Notes: generated from the letters alone by a model not told the origin. Counted from the stretch's first letter, positions 1-8,329 are shown. The stretch is DNA of 64,000 bases from Natronococcus roseus (GCF_043677095.1 NZ_JBHLJR010000008.1:62001-126000); one strand, 5' to 3'. A program made the numbers and translations.

Positions 1-242
1 ACGAGCTCTGGGCCGATCCCCTCCCCGCGGCGGTCGCCGGCGACCGTTACGTACCGCAGCCAGAGGGTCGCCTCGTCCGTGCGGTCCTCGTTGAACGCGA
101 TCGCCGCGACGAGTTCGCCGTCCTCGCGCGCGACGGCCTTTCCGGTGTTCGTCATAACGAACTTCCCGGCGTAGCTGAACCGCTCGTGGTCGAGGCGAAG
201 TTTCGGTCCGTCCGGCGGCCAGCCCAGTAGTTCGTACTCCAC
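1..242 (-). CDS. GNAT-family N-acetyltransferase, N-terminal part (runs off the window)
   Basis: Reading the minus strand from a GTG at 242 gives an open frame to the window edge. It starts EYELLGWPPDGP, continues through FSYAGKFVMTNTGKAVA and ends in RYVTVAGDRRGEGIGPEL. The stretch V-x-x-x-x-R-G-x-G-I-G is the acetyl-CoA pyrophosphate-binding loop (motif A) of GNAT acetyltransferases, preceded by the usual beta strand (ATLWLRYVTV). Only about 80 residues are inside the window, so the substrate cannot be judged. I chose GTG because no ATG lies in frame before the conserved N-terminus. Confidence 0.7.
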   Translation of the reverse strand, partial: MEYELLGWPPDGPKLRLDHERFSYAGKFVMTNTGKAVAREDGELVAAIAFNEDRTDEATLWLRYVTVAGDRRGEGIGPEL

Positions 243-363
243 GGATGATCGTTCGTCGACGCAGGGCCTAAGAGTCACGCCCCGTTTTCGTTCGTCCTGC
301 CGATTCCCGCAGTGGCGAATTCAACGGGCGGATTTTTCCGCTTACGCTCCCTCTATGTGGGTG

Positions 364-648
364 ATGACGGACGAAGAAGATCACGAGGAGGAACTTCTCG
401 AGGCGGAGCTCGAACAGTCGCCCGAACAGGCCGCCGACTGGCTGCGCAACCTCGCCGACGAACTCGAGGACGGCGAGGAGCTGACGGTGTCGACCGACGA
501 CGAGTCGGTGACGGTCGCGCTGCCCGAGGACAGCCTCGAGTTCGAGGTCGAACTCGAGCGCGAACCCGAGGACGACGACCACGACGAGATCGAACTGGAG
601 ATCGAACTCGAGTGGCTCGTTCCGAGTTCGGACGCCGACGAGGAGTAA
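364..648 (+). CDS. amphi-Trp domain-containing protein
   Basis: A 94-residue, very acidic cytoplasmic protein. Its central stretch (SPEQAADWLRNLADELEDG followed by a strand-rich EELTVSTDDESVTVALP) fits the small amphi-Trp family found widely in haloarchaea: an amphipathic helix carrying one Trp, then beta strands. The role is unknown. An ATG at 355 would add three residues (MWV); I prefer 364 because family members usually start directly before the acidic helix. It stands alone, with about 270 featureless bases after it. Confidence 0.75.
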   Translation: MTDEEDHEEELLEAELEQSPEQAADWLRNLADELEDGEELTVSTDDESVTVALPEDSLEFEVELEREPEDDDHDEIELEIELEWLVPSSDADEE

Positions 649-918
649 CGGATCGACCCGCCAAGATCGCGGCGGTGTCGTTCGCGACGGCGGTCGTTTT
701 CGCGGCGCTGCGATCATGACGACGGGAGCCCTGCGTCCGTTCGTCGCTCTCGTGGATTCGGTTACCGAACCGTGGAGACAGCCTCGGCTGTCGGGTACTG
801 AAGGTGGTTATGAAGAGTGGGAGCTCGCTGCTCCACACTCGGTACGAGGGGTCGTTCCCGGATATCCCTGGCCCCAAAACAGATTGGGTCCATTTCGGTC
901 GACGGGGCGATCGACGGC

Positions 919-1389
919 TCAGAACCGGTTTCGCCAGCGCTCGCTTCGGATCACTTCGTCCTTCATCGCCGAACAGTGTTCCTTCGCGCGCTCCTCCTCG
1001 AACTCGTCGGTCATATCGTTGACGCAGGACTCCCAGGAGCCGCCGATCGACGACCAGTACTCGAGGACGCTGTCCCGATCCCACCCCTCCGGGAGGCTGT
1101 CGAGTCCGTTGACGTCTTCGTCAACGATCTCGGTCAGCGCCTCCTCGTCGGTCTCCTGGGTCGCGTCCTCGTCCTCGAGGTCGCTCGCCTCGAGGGCCGA
1201 CGCCCGGTAGACCGCCGAGCCGACGGCCTCGAGGCCGACGGCGTACGCGGGCTGGTCGTCGTTCGCGGAGACCTCGGCGAGCTCGTCCCCGTTCTGCGGG
1301 AACTCGAACGATTCGGTCAGCAGGGCCGCGACGACGCCACGGCCGTCGGGCGTCGCGACGACGTCTCCTTCCTCGTATCTGGTGCCCAT
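919..1389 (-). CDS. conserved haloarchaeal hypothetical protein
   Basis: 156 residues, acidic, soluble. The N-terminus (MGTRYEEGDVVATPDGRGVV) resembles a small SH3/KOW-like barrel of the kind that starts with a DGRGVV turn. A low-complexity acidic linker follows (about residues 65-100). The C-terminal 50 residues contain two cysteines (SWESCVNDM and KEHCSAMKDEV) and the pattern GWDRDSVLEYWSSIGGSWESC. The composition and the strong codon bias argue for a real gene. I do not recognise a function. Confidence 0.7.
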   Translation of the reverse strand: MGTRYEEGDVVATPDGRGVVAALLTESFEFPQNGDELAEVSANDDQPAYAVGLEAVGSAVYRASALEASDLEDEDATQETDEEALTEIVDEDVNGLDSLPEGWDRDSVLEYWSSIGGSWESCVNDMTDEFEEERAKEHCSAMKDEVIRSERWRNRF

Positions 1390-1512
1390 ACTCGGTTCTC
1401 CGACTCGAGTTTCAGTAGTGGCGGTGCCGGGAGCTGCAAGGGGTCGATTCGGGGGTAGTGCTCGAGTCGGAAGCGGTAGGTCGGTCGCTCGAGGTGTCGT
1501 CTTTTGGAGGGA

Positions 1513-1532
1513 GCGCGGACCAGGATTTGAAC
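1513..1532 (-). repeat. truncated copy of the tRNA-Gly 3' end
   Basis: Twenty bases here match the 3' acceptor plus T-arm portion of the tRNA-Gly at 1617-1687 with one mismatch (an A in place of a G), in the same orientation about 105 bp downstream of the tRNA. No tRNA body accompanies it. Between the two lie inverted sequences (a gaaacg...cgtttc hairpin near 1537-1566, then a reversed ttcaaatccc). Such 3'-end duplicates are what site-specific integration into a tRNA leaves behind. Confidence 0.55.
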
Positions 1533-1616
1533 TACGCGAAACGCTCGCTGTCGCTCGCGTTTCTCTACTTCAAATCCCTCTCGCGCATTTTCTCCTCACG
1601 TTCGTTCGTCGAAAAG

Positions 1617-1687
1617 TGCGCGGACCGGGATTTGAACCCGGGCCATGAGCTTGGAAGGCTCAGGTCCTACCACTAGACCATCCGCGC
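1617..1687 (-). tRNA. tRNA-Gly (anticodon TCC)
   Basis: The minus strand folds into a 71-nt cloverleaf. The acceptor stem is GCGCGGA/TCCGCGC with discriminator A, the D-arm follows (TGGTCTAGTGG), the anticodon stem CTGAG is recognisable with loop CTTCCAA giving anticodon TCC, and the T-arm is CCGGG-TTCAAAT-CCCGG. No intron. CCA is not encoded, as usual in haloarchaea. Confidence 0.95.
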
Positions 1688-1774
1688 GCACTCTCCGGTT
1701 TTCGCTCCTCGTTTAAGTCTATTCCGTTTCAACCCGACGGTCGATTCCGTCGAGTCTCGAGCGCCGACCCGACG

Positions 1775-2716
1775 CTATCGCTCGAGGATCTCGCCGCCGG
1801 CACCGACGACGATGTCGGTCGCTCCGCGGGCGACCGCCTGGAGGTTCTCGCCGGAGGGAGTCTGATTACGCGTCCAGTCGCCGGCGTCGTACTCGAAGAT
1901 CGTCCCGCCGCCGCCGACCGCGTAGCCGTCGCCGCCGTCGGTGTCGACGTCGAAGAGGTCGGCGTCGCCGAGGCTCTCGGGCACCCACTGGCTGCCATCG
2001 TACTCGAATATCGTCGCGTTGCCGCCGCTGACCGTGACGTCGTCCGCGGCGTCGCTGTCGATGCCGTAGAACGTCACGTCCGCGTCCTCGATCCCGATCG
2101 GCTCCCAGGTGGTGCCGTCGTCGGTCTCGTAGACGCGGCCGTTGGTATCGACGGCGTGGCCCGAGCGGGAGCTGTGGAACTCGATCGCGGGGAAACCGGA
2201 GCCGCTACCGGGGACCGTGTACTCCCAGGTGCCCTCCTCGCCGTTCTCGAAGCTGTAGTGGATCGATCCGGAGTCGTCGGCCACGTACACGTCCGCGTCG
2301 CCCGCGGCTCCGGTGACCGCGACGTCGTTGAAGTTCGCGGTGAAATCGTTGGGTGCGGATCGATCGACGAGGTTCCCGGTCGTCACGTCGTACTCGCCGA
2401 TCGCGCCGCTCGCGCCGACGATCCAGAGCCGTTCTCCGTCGTCGGTTACGGCCGCACCGAAGAGGTCGTTGCCGTTCCCGGTGGGGCCGCCCTGCAGGAC
2501 GATCTCCCAGCCGTCCGTACGGCGTTCGACGACGCTGCCGCCGTCACCGACCGCGTGTGCGTTCCTCGTCGTATGGGAGACGTCGTGGAGCGTGCTGTCG
2601 ACGGGCGTCTCGACGGACGTCCAGCCGTCCTCGCCGGCGGTAACGGCGGGAACGGTAGCTGCGGCGAGCGATGCGCCTGCGAGCTGCAGCGCCGAACGAC
2701 GAGTGAGACGCGTCAT
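1775..2716 (-). CDS. Tat-exported beta-propeller-like repeat protein
   Basis: 313 residues. The N-terminus carries a twin-arginine signal (TRRSALQLAGASLAAA, cleavage expected near residue 27, ...AVTAGED), so the folded protein is exported. The mature part is made of roughly six 40-50-residue units with recurring patterns such as DVSHTTRNAHAVGDGGSV, WIVGASGAIGEYD, AVGGGGTIFEYDAGDW and VVGAGGEILER. These are BNR/YCF48-type propeller blades (G-x-x-G-x-I-x-x-Y/E). The function is probably a binding scaffold at the cell surface; no catalytic motif is visible. It has its own promoter region: the 90 bases before the start are AT-rich. Confidence 0.75.
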   Translation of the reverse strand: MTRLTRRSALQLAGASLAAATVPAVTAGEDGWTSVETPVDSTLHDVSHTTRNAHAVGDGGSVVERRTDGWEIVLQGGPTGNGNDLFGAAVTDDGERLWIVGASGAIGEYDVTTGNLVDRSAPNDFTANFNDVAVTGAAGDADVYVADDSGSIHYSFENGEEGTWEYTVPGSGSGFPAIEFHSSRSGHAVDTNGRVYETDDGTTWEPIGIEDADVTFYGIDSDAADDVTVSGGNATIFEYDGSQWVPESLGDADLFDVDTDGGDGYAVGGGGTIFEYDAGDWTRNQTPSGENLQAVARGATDIVVGAGGEILER

Positions 2717-2809
2717 ATCGCACTCGAAACTTCAGAGGTGGATTTCATAAAAGCACGACATTATTTTACTACCTAATAACCGAGGGAAACGGCACCGGTA
2801 GCAGGACGA

Positions 2810-3469
2810 TTACCGTCGCGTCAGTTCGGTGTCAGCGACGGTCGCGTAGCAGTTCCCGCTCGAGAGCTCCCATTCCACGATCTCGAGGTCGCTCGCCTCG
2901 AGGTCGCGTTCGAACTCCGTGGGGTCGTAGATGTGGTAGAAGCGATCGACGGCCTCGCCGCCGGGCAGGGTCCATTCGACGGTCGTGTCGAACCCCTCCG
3001 TCTCATCGAATCGGTCGTGGGCGGTCGACCAGGCGCTGACCAGCGCGCGGCCGTCGGGGGCGAGGACGCGCGCGAGTTCGTCCAGGCTCGCCAGCCGGCT
3101 CGCTCGTGTCGGGAGGTGATGCAGCGTTGCGACGTAGACGGCGATGTCGACGCTGTCGTCGGTAAGCGGCAGGCTCGAGGCGTCGCCCTGAACCAGCGAG
3201 ACGTCGAACTCGCGCTCGTGAGCCCGTTCGCGCCCGGTCTCGAGCAGCCCGCGGCTGACGTCGAGGCCGATCACGCGGTCGATCCCGTCGGCGTCGGCCA
3301 GTAGCTGGGCGTGGCGGCAGTTGCCACACCCCAGGTCGAGCCCGACGGCCCCCTCCCGGACGGGATCCTCGAGAAAGGCTTCGACCTCGGGCCAGGCGTA
3401 CTCGCGGGTCGAGGCGAAGTGGGTCGCGATCCGATCGTACGTGTCGCGGACGGCCCGCCGGTGGTCCAT
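2810..3469 (-). CDS. Trm9-like class I SAM-dependent methyltransferase
   Basis: 219 residues from the ATG at 3469 (MDHRRAVRDTYDRIATHF). A longer frame upstream to 3607 adds 46 basic residues untypical of the family and was not used. SAM motif I is VGLDLGCGNCRHAQLL (about 50-65) and the acidic loop is VIGLDVSRGLL. The post-motif stretch VATLHHLPTRASRLASLDELARVLAPDGRALVS carries the HH-L-P signature. The N-terminus (DTYDRIATHFASTREYAWPEVEAFL) matches archaeal/eukaryotic Trm9, which methylates wobble-uridine side chains with Trm112 as partner. A Trm112-type protein is encoded at 9813. Assignment to tRNA methylation is inference from family. Confidence 0.75.
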   Translation of the reverse strand: MDHRRAVRDTYDRIATHFASTREYAWPEVEAFLEDPVREGAVGLDLGCGNCRHAQLLADADGIDRVIGLDVSRGLLETGRERAHEREFDVSLVQGDASSLPLTDDSVDIAVYVATLHHLPTRASRLASLDELARVLAPDGRALVSAWSTAHDRFDETEGFDTTVEWTLPGGEAVDRFYHIYDPTEFERDLEASDLEIVEWELSSGNCYATVADTELTRR

Positions 3470-3636
3470 CTCGGTCGCACGGAGAGCGCGAGCGCGCAAA
3501 AAGCGTTCGATGACCCGAGCGGTCGTCGTCACGACCACGTTTGCCCACGCGAACCGGCTCCATCGACGGATCCGTCGAAGACCGGAGTAGTCTTGCGTTA
3601 CGTTCATACGGTGGGAGTACCAAGCGAGGGTACGGA

Positions 3637-4104
3637 ATGAGGCGCGAGCACTTCACACTGGACGTCAGCAACGTCGACTGGGTCGAGACCGACGGCGAGC
3701 CGGCGAAACCGTCGGTATCGATCGACTTCACCGGTCCAGCGACGGCACTCCGTGAGCGCCTTACCGCTCCCGACGGGGACGTCCTCGAGGCGAGCGAGAC
3801 CGACGCCGCCCTTCGTCTCCAGGGTCCGCTCGGGGAGGAAACCGACGGCGTCGTGAGCGTCGCCAACCGAACCACGGGCGAGTTCCTGCTGGAACTCAAC
3901 GAGGACGCCGACAACGTCCTGCGGTTCATTCGGGCCGCACGCGGCTACGGCGAGAACGGGAGCGGCGACGGTCGGTACGAGATCGTGATCCTGTTCGACG
4001 GCGAGGAGTTCGTCAGCTACGACAAGGGCACGTTCCTGGTCTACGACGAGGACGGGAACCTCCTCCGCCAGCACAGTCTCATCCCCAGCGGCGTCGAACT
4101 CTAA
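3637..4104 (+). CDS. DUF5793-like haloarchaeal protein
   Basis: 155 residues from the ATG at 3637 (MRREHFTLDVSNVDWVE); the open frame upstream has unrelated basic composition. Soluble, acidic and beta-rich, with a central segment about an acceptor strand (RYEIVILFDGEEFVSYDKGTFLVYDEDGNLLRQHSLIPSGVEL). It resembles a small family found throughout haloarchaea (I believe DUF5793), of unknown role. It is monocistronic, reading toward the ABC ATPase 87 bases downstream but separated from it by that gene's own promoter and operator. Confidence 0.65.
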   Translation: MRREHFTLDVSNVDWVETDGEPAKPSVSIDFTGPATALRERLTAPDGDVLEASETDAALRLQGPLGEETDGVVSVANRTTGEFLLELNEDADNVLRFIRAARGYGENGSGDGRYEIVILFDGEEFVSYDKGTFLVYDEDGNLLRQHSLIPSGVEL

Positions 4105-4130
4105 ACCCAGGCCGCGGGAACCGACCGGCA

Positions 4131-4140
4131 ATTATAAGTG
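4131..4140 (+). promoter_or_regulatory. TATA-type promoter of the ABC ATPase gene
   Basis: The AT-rich block attataagtg sits in an otherwise GC-rich stretch 51-60 bases before the ATG at 4191, immediately upstream of the 4142-4157 palindrome. Transcription should therefore start at or just after the operator, the usual layout for a repressed haloarchaeal metal-transport promoter. Confidence 0.6.
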
Positions 4141-4141
4141 T

Positions 4142-4157
4142 TTTAGGCACGCCTAAA
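4142..4157. promoter_or_regulatory. DtxR/SirR-type metal-regulator operator
   Basis: TTTAGGC-AC-GCCTAAA is a near-perfect palindrome (7-bp arms, 2-bp centre) directly downstream of the TATA element. It matches the TTAGG...CCTAA form of sites bound by DtxR/IdeR-family repressors, including haloarchaeal Idr/SirR proteins that sense Fe2+ or Mn2+. Its position overlaps the expected transcription start, which predicts repression when metal is plentiful. Confidence 0.65.
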
Positions 4158-4190
4158 TCGAATGTACGCCGGCAGACGCCGGAAATCGAT

Positions 4191-5363
4191 ATGGCGAACG
4201 GACAACTACTCACGTCGGCGACCGACGCAAGGCAGTCGAGAACCCCGTCTCCGGAATCCGACGAGGATGTCGTCCTCGAGCTCGACAGCGTCGCGAAACG
4301 GTACGGTACCGAGGACGTGATCTCGGACCTCTCGCTGTCCGTTCGCGACGGCGAAATTCTCACCCTCCTCGGTCCCTCCGGCTGCGGGAAGACGACCACG
4401 CTCCGACTGATCGCAGGATTGGAGCGGCCGAACGCGGGCACCGTCCGACTCCAGGAGACCTCGGTCGCGGGCGAGGGCCGGTTCGTCCCGCCGGAGGAAC
4501 GCGGAACGGGGGTCGTCTTTCAGGAGTTCGCACTGTTTCCACACCTCACGTCCCGCGAGAACGTCGCGTTCGGACTACAGGAGTGGGACGAACCCGACCG
4601 CGAAGCGCGGGTCGATGAACTGCTCGAGCTGGTCGGCCTCGAGGACCACGGCGAGGACTATCCGGACGAACTCTCGGGGGGACAACAGCAGCGAATCGCG
4701 CTCGCCCGGTCGCTGGCACCCGAACCCGAGATGTTACTGCTGGACGAGCCGTTCTCGAACCTCGACGTCGACCTGCGCGTCGAGATGCGCGAGGAGGTTC
4801 GCCGAATCATCAAGGCCGCCGGCGTCACCGCCGTCTCCGTGACCCACGACCAGGAGGAGGCGCTGTCGATCTCCGACCGGGTCGCGGTAATGAACGAGGG
4901 CGACATCGAACAGATCGACACGCCCGAACAGGTCTTTCAGCAGCCCGAGTCCCGCTTCGTCGCGGGCTTTCTCGGTCACGCGAGCTTCCTCGCCGGGGAC
5001 GTACGAGGTGACCACGTCGACACCGCGCTCGGACGGGTGTTACGCGACAACGTCAACGGCCTCGCCGAGCAGTACAACGGAACCTCGGTCGATCTCCTCG
5101 TTCGCCCGGACGACGTGACGGCCTACCCGGCCGCCGACACCGACGCCCCCGCCGACGGCACCGTGGTTTACCGCCGGTACCTTGGACCGACCGTGCTCTA
5201 CCGAGTTGAACTCGACACCGGCGAGACGATCGAGTGTATGCACAACCACTCCGATCGGATCAACCTGGACGAGCGAGTCGCGGTGCGGGTCACCGCCGAC
5301 CACGAACTCGCCTGGTTCCCCGTCGGCCAGCGCGACCGAACGTCCTCGGTCGCGGCCGACTGA
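4191..5363 (+). CDS. ABC transporter ATP-binding protein, iron(III)/polyamine type (FbpC/PotA-like)
   Basis: 390 residues. The ATPase domain (about 28-265) has Walker A GPSGCGKT, Q-loop FQEFALFPHL, signature LSGGQQQR, Walker B EMLLLDEPFSNLD and the switch His in VTHDQEEAL. A C-terminal TOBE-like domain follows (about 285-385, VDLLVRPDDVTAYP, GTVVYRRYLGPTVLYRVEL). This architecture is that of the MalK/PotA/FbpC subfamily. The DtxR-like operator upstream points to iron uptake. No permease or binding-protein gene flanks it here, so it either serves a permease encoded elsewhere or has lost its partners. The N-terminal 25 residues are an unconserved Ser/Thr-rich extension; a later start is possible. 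Confidence 0.85.
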   Translation: MANGQLLTSATDARQSRTPSPESDEDVVLELDSVAKRYGTEDVISDLSLSVRDGEILTLLGPSGCGKTTTLRLIAGLERPNAGTVRLQETSVAGEGRFVPPEERGTGVVFQEFALFPHLTSRENVAFGLQEWDEPDREARVDELLELVGLEDHGEDYPDELSGGQQQRIALARSLAPEPEMLLLDEPFSNLDVDLRVEMREEVRRIIKAAGVTAVSVTHDQEEALSISDRVAVMNEGDIEQIDTPEQVFQQPESRFVAGFLGHASFLAGDVRGDHVDTALGRVLRDNVNGLAEQYNGTSVDLLVRPDDVTAYPAADTDAPADGTVVYRRYLGPTVLYRVELDTGETIECMHNHSDRINLDERVAVRVTADHELAWFPVGQRDRTSSVAAD

Positions 5364-5464
5364 GTCCCGTCACCGGGCCGTCTTCAGGCCTTTCCGCCCG
5401 ACGTAGCTGTTTTGCGACGCGTCGCCACGCAATGCTTAAACCAAAACCCTCCTTACACGTGGAT

Positions 5465-5743
5465 ATGCACAAGGACGAACTCCTCGAACTCCACGAAGAA
5501 CTCGTCGTCATCATGGAGTACTTCTCGGAGCGCGAGGAGGTCAACGAGGAGTTGTTCGATCCGTACCGCCAGCTCGATGTCGATCCCTCGCACGTCCACA
5601 AATCGAAGAGCGAGCACAAACACGCCGTCTTCGTGCTGGGCAACGCGCTGGCGAAGGCGATGAGCGAGGACGAGTTCTCGAGCGCCGGTCGGATCGGCAA
5701 ACGCATGAAGGAACTCGCCGAGGACGCCGAGTCGAAGATCTAG
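5465..5743 (+). CDS. UPF0058 family protein
   Basis: 92 residues from the ATG at 5465 (MHKDELLELHEELVVIMEYF). All-helical, charged and cytosolic, with the family hallmark stretch SHVHKSKSEHKHAVFVLGNALAKAM. An ATG at 5432 in frame is rejected because the bases around it (gcttaaacc) look like the TATA element of this gene, about 30 bases before 5465. Members are universal in haloarchaea; function unknown. Confidence 0.85.
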   Translation: MHKDELLELHEELVVIMEYFSEREEVNEELFDPYRQLDVDPSHVHKSKSEHKHAVFVLGNALAKAMSEDEFSSAGRIGKRMKELAEDAESKI

Positions 5744-5780
5744 ACGAAACGTATTTGTCCCGGATCCTGGTTGTTGTCGC

Positions 5781-7616
5781 ATGGACTCGCGCACGCAAGA
5801 GCGCGTCGAGCGCTGGGATTCCCGCCCGTTCGACGGGGATCTCCACGCGCTTGCTGGCGCCGACTTCTCCGGTGCCGTCGACGTCGACGACACCTGGGTG
5901 TTCCTGCTCGGGGGACGTATCGTCGGCGTGATCGACGGCGACCTCGAGGCGGTCGCAGACGGATCCGGAATCGCCTACGAAGCGCCCCACCGGGCGCTCC
6001 CGTTGCTCTGCTCGATGGAGGCCCAGCGCGGCGCGCCGCGGGGGCAGTACTACACGAACGAGACGCCTCTCGAGGAGGTCGACGACACCCTTCAGGAGGG
6101 AGCGTTCACCGGCTACGTCGAACTGAGCGAGAACGTTCTCAGCGGGGACTACTACCTGGTTTACTACGGCGGCCGACGGATGGCAGTCGCGTACATCGGT
6201 AACGCCGAACGACTGCTCGTCGGCGAGGAGGCCTTCGAGCGAGCGGTCGACGAGGTCGGCATCTACGACGTGATCGACGTCGAGGTCGAGGTTACGGACG
6301 TCGCCGACGCAGTCGACGCACCGCCAGCAGCTGACACCGGAGACGCTGGCGCCCCGAAGACTCATTCGCGGTCCGACGAGCCGAATCCGGCATCCGATCG
6401 CCAGCAGCGAGCGACCGTCGGACCGAAGCCGGCCGGATCGAACGCGACCGCGACAGCCGCCGCGGGGACTCCGAGTGCGAACGACGACGACTCGGCCGAG
6501 ACGGACGACCTCGAGGAGGATGAGACTCGCTGGCAGGAGTCGCGGAGCGTCCCCTCGGTTGATTCGGAACCGAACGATGACGTCGCAAACGCTCCGAGCG
6601 ACGGGGCTGTCGCCGCCGAGGAGCCGCCGGCGTCCCCATCGAACGCGCCGGAACCGGACGCCGACGCCTCGGCCGACTCCGAGGAGCCGACCGAAGCCGA
6701 CGGCGCAGCCGAGCCGACGACGCCCGCAGAGGGATCCGATCCCGGCGATGAACGCGATACCGAGGACCCCGTCGGACGCCTCGAGGCCGAACGGGAGCGG
6801 CTTCGCGCGCGAAATCAGGAACTGTCGTCGACCGTCGCCGAGCTTCGAGCGCGGATCGACTCTCTCGAGGCGGAACTCGAGGGCCAGTCACCCTCGTCCG
6901 GACCTGACCTCGGGATCGACGAGGCGCTCTCGCAGACGAACCTCTTCGTCCGGTACGACTCGCGAAGCCAGCCCACGCTCGGGACGGCCCACGAGGACCG
7001 CGTCGACCGCAGCGAGGTCGATGCGAACCTGCGACTCGAGTACCACACGCGGTTCGACGACGTCGGCGCCACCGTCGACGGCGTCCCCTTCGCCGAGGCG
7101 CTGACCGACTCGATGGAGTTTCGGTTCCTCGAGTGGCTCACGACGGAGCTGTTCTTCGAGATCCGAGATACCGGTCGTGCGGACGGGCTCGCCGACCTCT
7201 ACGAGGGAATCACGCGGATCGACCGGGTCGAGCTTCGAAGCGAGCTTTCGATCGGAGCCGACGCCGAGGACGGCGCCGAGACGGTCGCGTTCGACGTCGT
7301 CGCCTACGACAAGATGGGCCACCCGTTGCTCGTGGCGGCACTGAACGACTCTCGGGAGCCGGTCTCGCGCGACCGACTCGAGTCGGTCGCAACTGACGCA
7401 GCGGCGGTCGCCGATCGCCACCCGGAGCTGGCGGCTGCGCTCGTCGTCACCCGGAGCTACTTCGAACCCGGCGCGCTCGAGGTCGTCGAGGAGGCGACCA
7501 AGAGCGGCTTTCTCAGCCGCGGCTCGCGGCTGAGCTACGTCAACAACGCGGGGTATCACCTCTGTCTCGCCGAGTCGCGGTCGGAGGGGTTCCACCTTAC
7601 CGTCCCCGAACTGTAG
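5781..7616 (+). CDS. large haloarchaeal protein with acidic linker and coiled coil (DUF7527-like)
   Basis: 611 residues in three parts. Residues 1-175 form a conserved domain (RTQERVERWDSRPFDGD, GAVDVDDTWVFLLGGRIVGVIDGDLEA, GGQYYTNETPLEEVD-like segment, VELSENVLSGDYYLVYYGGRRMAVAYIG). Residues 175-330 are low-complexity Asp/Glu/Ala/Pro. A coiled coil spans about 332-370 (RLEAERERLRARNQELSSTVAELRARIDSLEAEL). Residues 380-611 form a second globular domain ending FHLTVPEL. I believe the ends match a haloarchaeal family now called DUF7527. No enzyme motif is visible; a linking or regulatory role is only a guess. Confidence 0.7.
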   Translation: MDSRTQERVERWDSRPFDGDLHALAGADFSGAVDVDDTWVFLLGGRIVGVIDGDLEAVADGSGIAYEAPHRALPLLCSMEAQRGAPRGQYYTNETPLEEVDDTLQEGAFTGYVELSENVLSGDYYLVYYGGRRMAVAYIGNAERLLVGEEAFERAVDEVGIYDVIDVEVEVTDVADAVDAPPAADTGDAGAPKTHSRSDEPNPASDRQQRATVGPKPAGSNATATAAAGTPSANDDDSAETDDLEEDETRWQESRSVPSVDSEPNDDVANAPSDGAVAAEEPPASPSNAPEPDADASADSEEPTEADGAAEPTTPAEGSDPGDERDTEDPVGRLEAERERLRARNQELSSTVAELRARIDSLEAELEGQSPSSGPDLGIDEALSQTNLFVRYDSRSQPTLGTAHEDRVDRSEVDANLRLEYHTRFDDVGATVDGVPFAEALTDSMEFRFLEWLTTELFFEIRDTGRADGLADLYEGITRIDRVELRSELSIGADAEDGAETVAFDVVAYDKMGHPLLVAALNDSREPVSRDRLESVATDAAAVADRHPELAAALVVTRSYFEPGALEVVEEATKSGFLSRGSRLSYVNNAGYHLCLAESRSEGFHLTVPEL

Positions 7617-7694
7617 CCTCGAGTCGAATCGTCGCTCGCTGGGCACGTTCGCACCGCTACCGACGCTGCGGGCAAAACGACGACAAAAGAGAGA

Positions 7695-8000
7695 CTACCC
7701 TTCGATCTCGGCGACGTCTTCGATCTTCATCCCGTCGAGCTTGTCGACGATGTCGTCGATCTTGCCGTCGAGGTCGTCGACGAACTCGGCAGTGCGCTCG
7801 GTCTTGATCGCACCCTGACTCGAGGGCTCGATGAGGTTCTCCTCCTCGAGGACCCGCAGCGAGTACCGCACCTTGTGGTGGGGGTAGCCCGTCTCGTTCG
7901 ACATCTTGACGATCCCGATCGGCTCGTTCTCGATAACCATCTTCAGGACCTGCAGATGTCGTTCCAACATATCGACTTCCTTCTCAAGTCGGTCTATCAT
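7695..8000 (-). CDS. small winged-helix DNA-binding protein
   Basis: 101 residues. A short helix (MIDRLEKEVDMLERHLQVLKMVIE) leads into a winged helix-turn-helix: PIGIVKMSNETGYPHHKVRYSLRVLEEENLIEPSSQGAIKT, with recognition helix HHKVRYSLRVLE and the wing after LIEPS. The C-terminus (FVDDLDGKIDDIVDKLDGMKIEDVA) can dimerise. It is nearly invariant among haloarchaea, which suggests a core regulator; the target is unknown. A TATA-like element at 8027-8035 lies about 30 bases before the ATG, so the transcript is probably leaderless. Confidence 0.8.
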   Translation of the reverse strand: MIDRLEKEVDMLERHLQVLKMVIENEPIGIVKMSNETGYPHHKVRYSLRVLEEENLIEPSSQGAIKTERTAEFVDDLDGKIDDIVDKLDGMKIEDVAEIEG

Positions 8001-8026
8001 GGCATTTGTTAACTTGTCTTTGGGGC

Positions 8027-8035
8027 CTTTAAAAG
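8027..8035 (-). promoter_or_regulatory. TATA element of the winged-helix gene
   Basis: CTTTTAAAG on the minus strand is centred about 31 bases before the ATG at 8000, the spacing expected for a leaderless haloarchaeal promoter. Confidence 0.6.
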
Positions 8036-8297
8036 TTACTCTCTGCGAGTGAAACGACCACTCTCAACAGTGTGTCAATTCCTGTCAGTAGTTAACGCTT
8101 CCGGTCGCACGTGCCTGCAGGCGATCGCTGTCACGAATTCGTTCGGCTCGCCGAACCGGTTCGGCGGGGAAGCGGCGACGGGTGCGCGCCCGTTGCACGG
8201 AGATGGAGGGACGATCGGCGCGCGGGCCGCTCTGTCGCGGTACCTATTCGCGTTCGTGGACATCGTCCCCGTTGATCGTCCGCACAGACCGTAATCT
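8036..8297. other. intergenic region between winged-helix gene and purA
   Basis: About 330 bases separate the two divergent genes. Apart from the two promoters I see only a short GC-rich inverted sequence near 8143-8166 (ttcggctcgccgaaccggttcggcgg). No convincing coding frame: the open frames in this stretch have no haloarchaeal amino-acid bias. Confidence 0.4.
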
Positions 8298-8306
8298 GTT
8301 TATCGG
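8298..8306 (+). promoter_or_regulatory. TATA element of purA
   Basis: The AT-rich gtttatcgg sits about 28 bases before the ATG at 8330. This spacing predicts a leaderless or near-leaderless purA transcript. Confidence 0.5.
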
Positions 8307-8329
8307 CCGGGCAAGAATCCGCCGCTGTT

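Noticed and set aside
268..1210. Several overlapping long frames on both strands around 268-1210 and throughout the GC-rich part
   Set aside because: They are Arg/Ser/Pro-rich, a signature of wrong-frame translation of high-GC haloarchaeal DNA. Only the acidic frames were kept as genes.
3470..3607. N-terminal extension of the Trm9-like methyltransferase
   Set aside because: The extra 46 residues are basic, unlike family members, and the ATG at 3469 directly precedes the conserved start.
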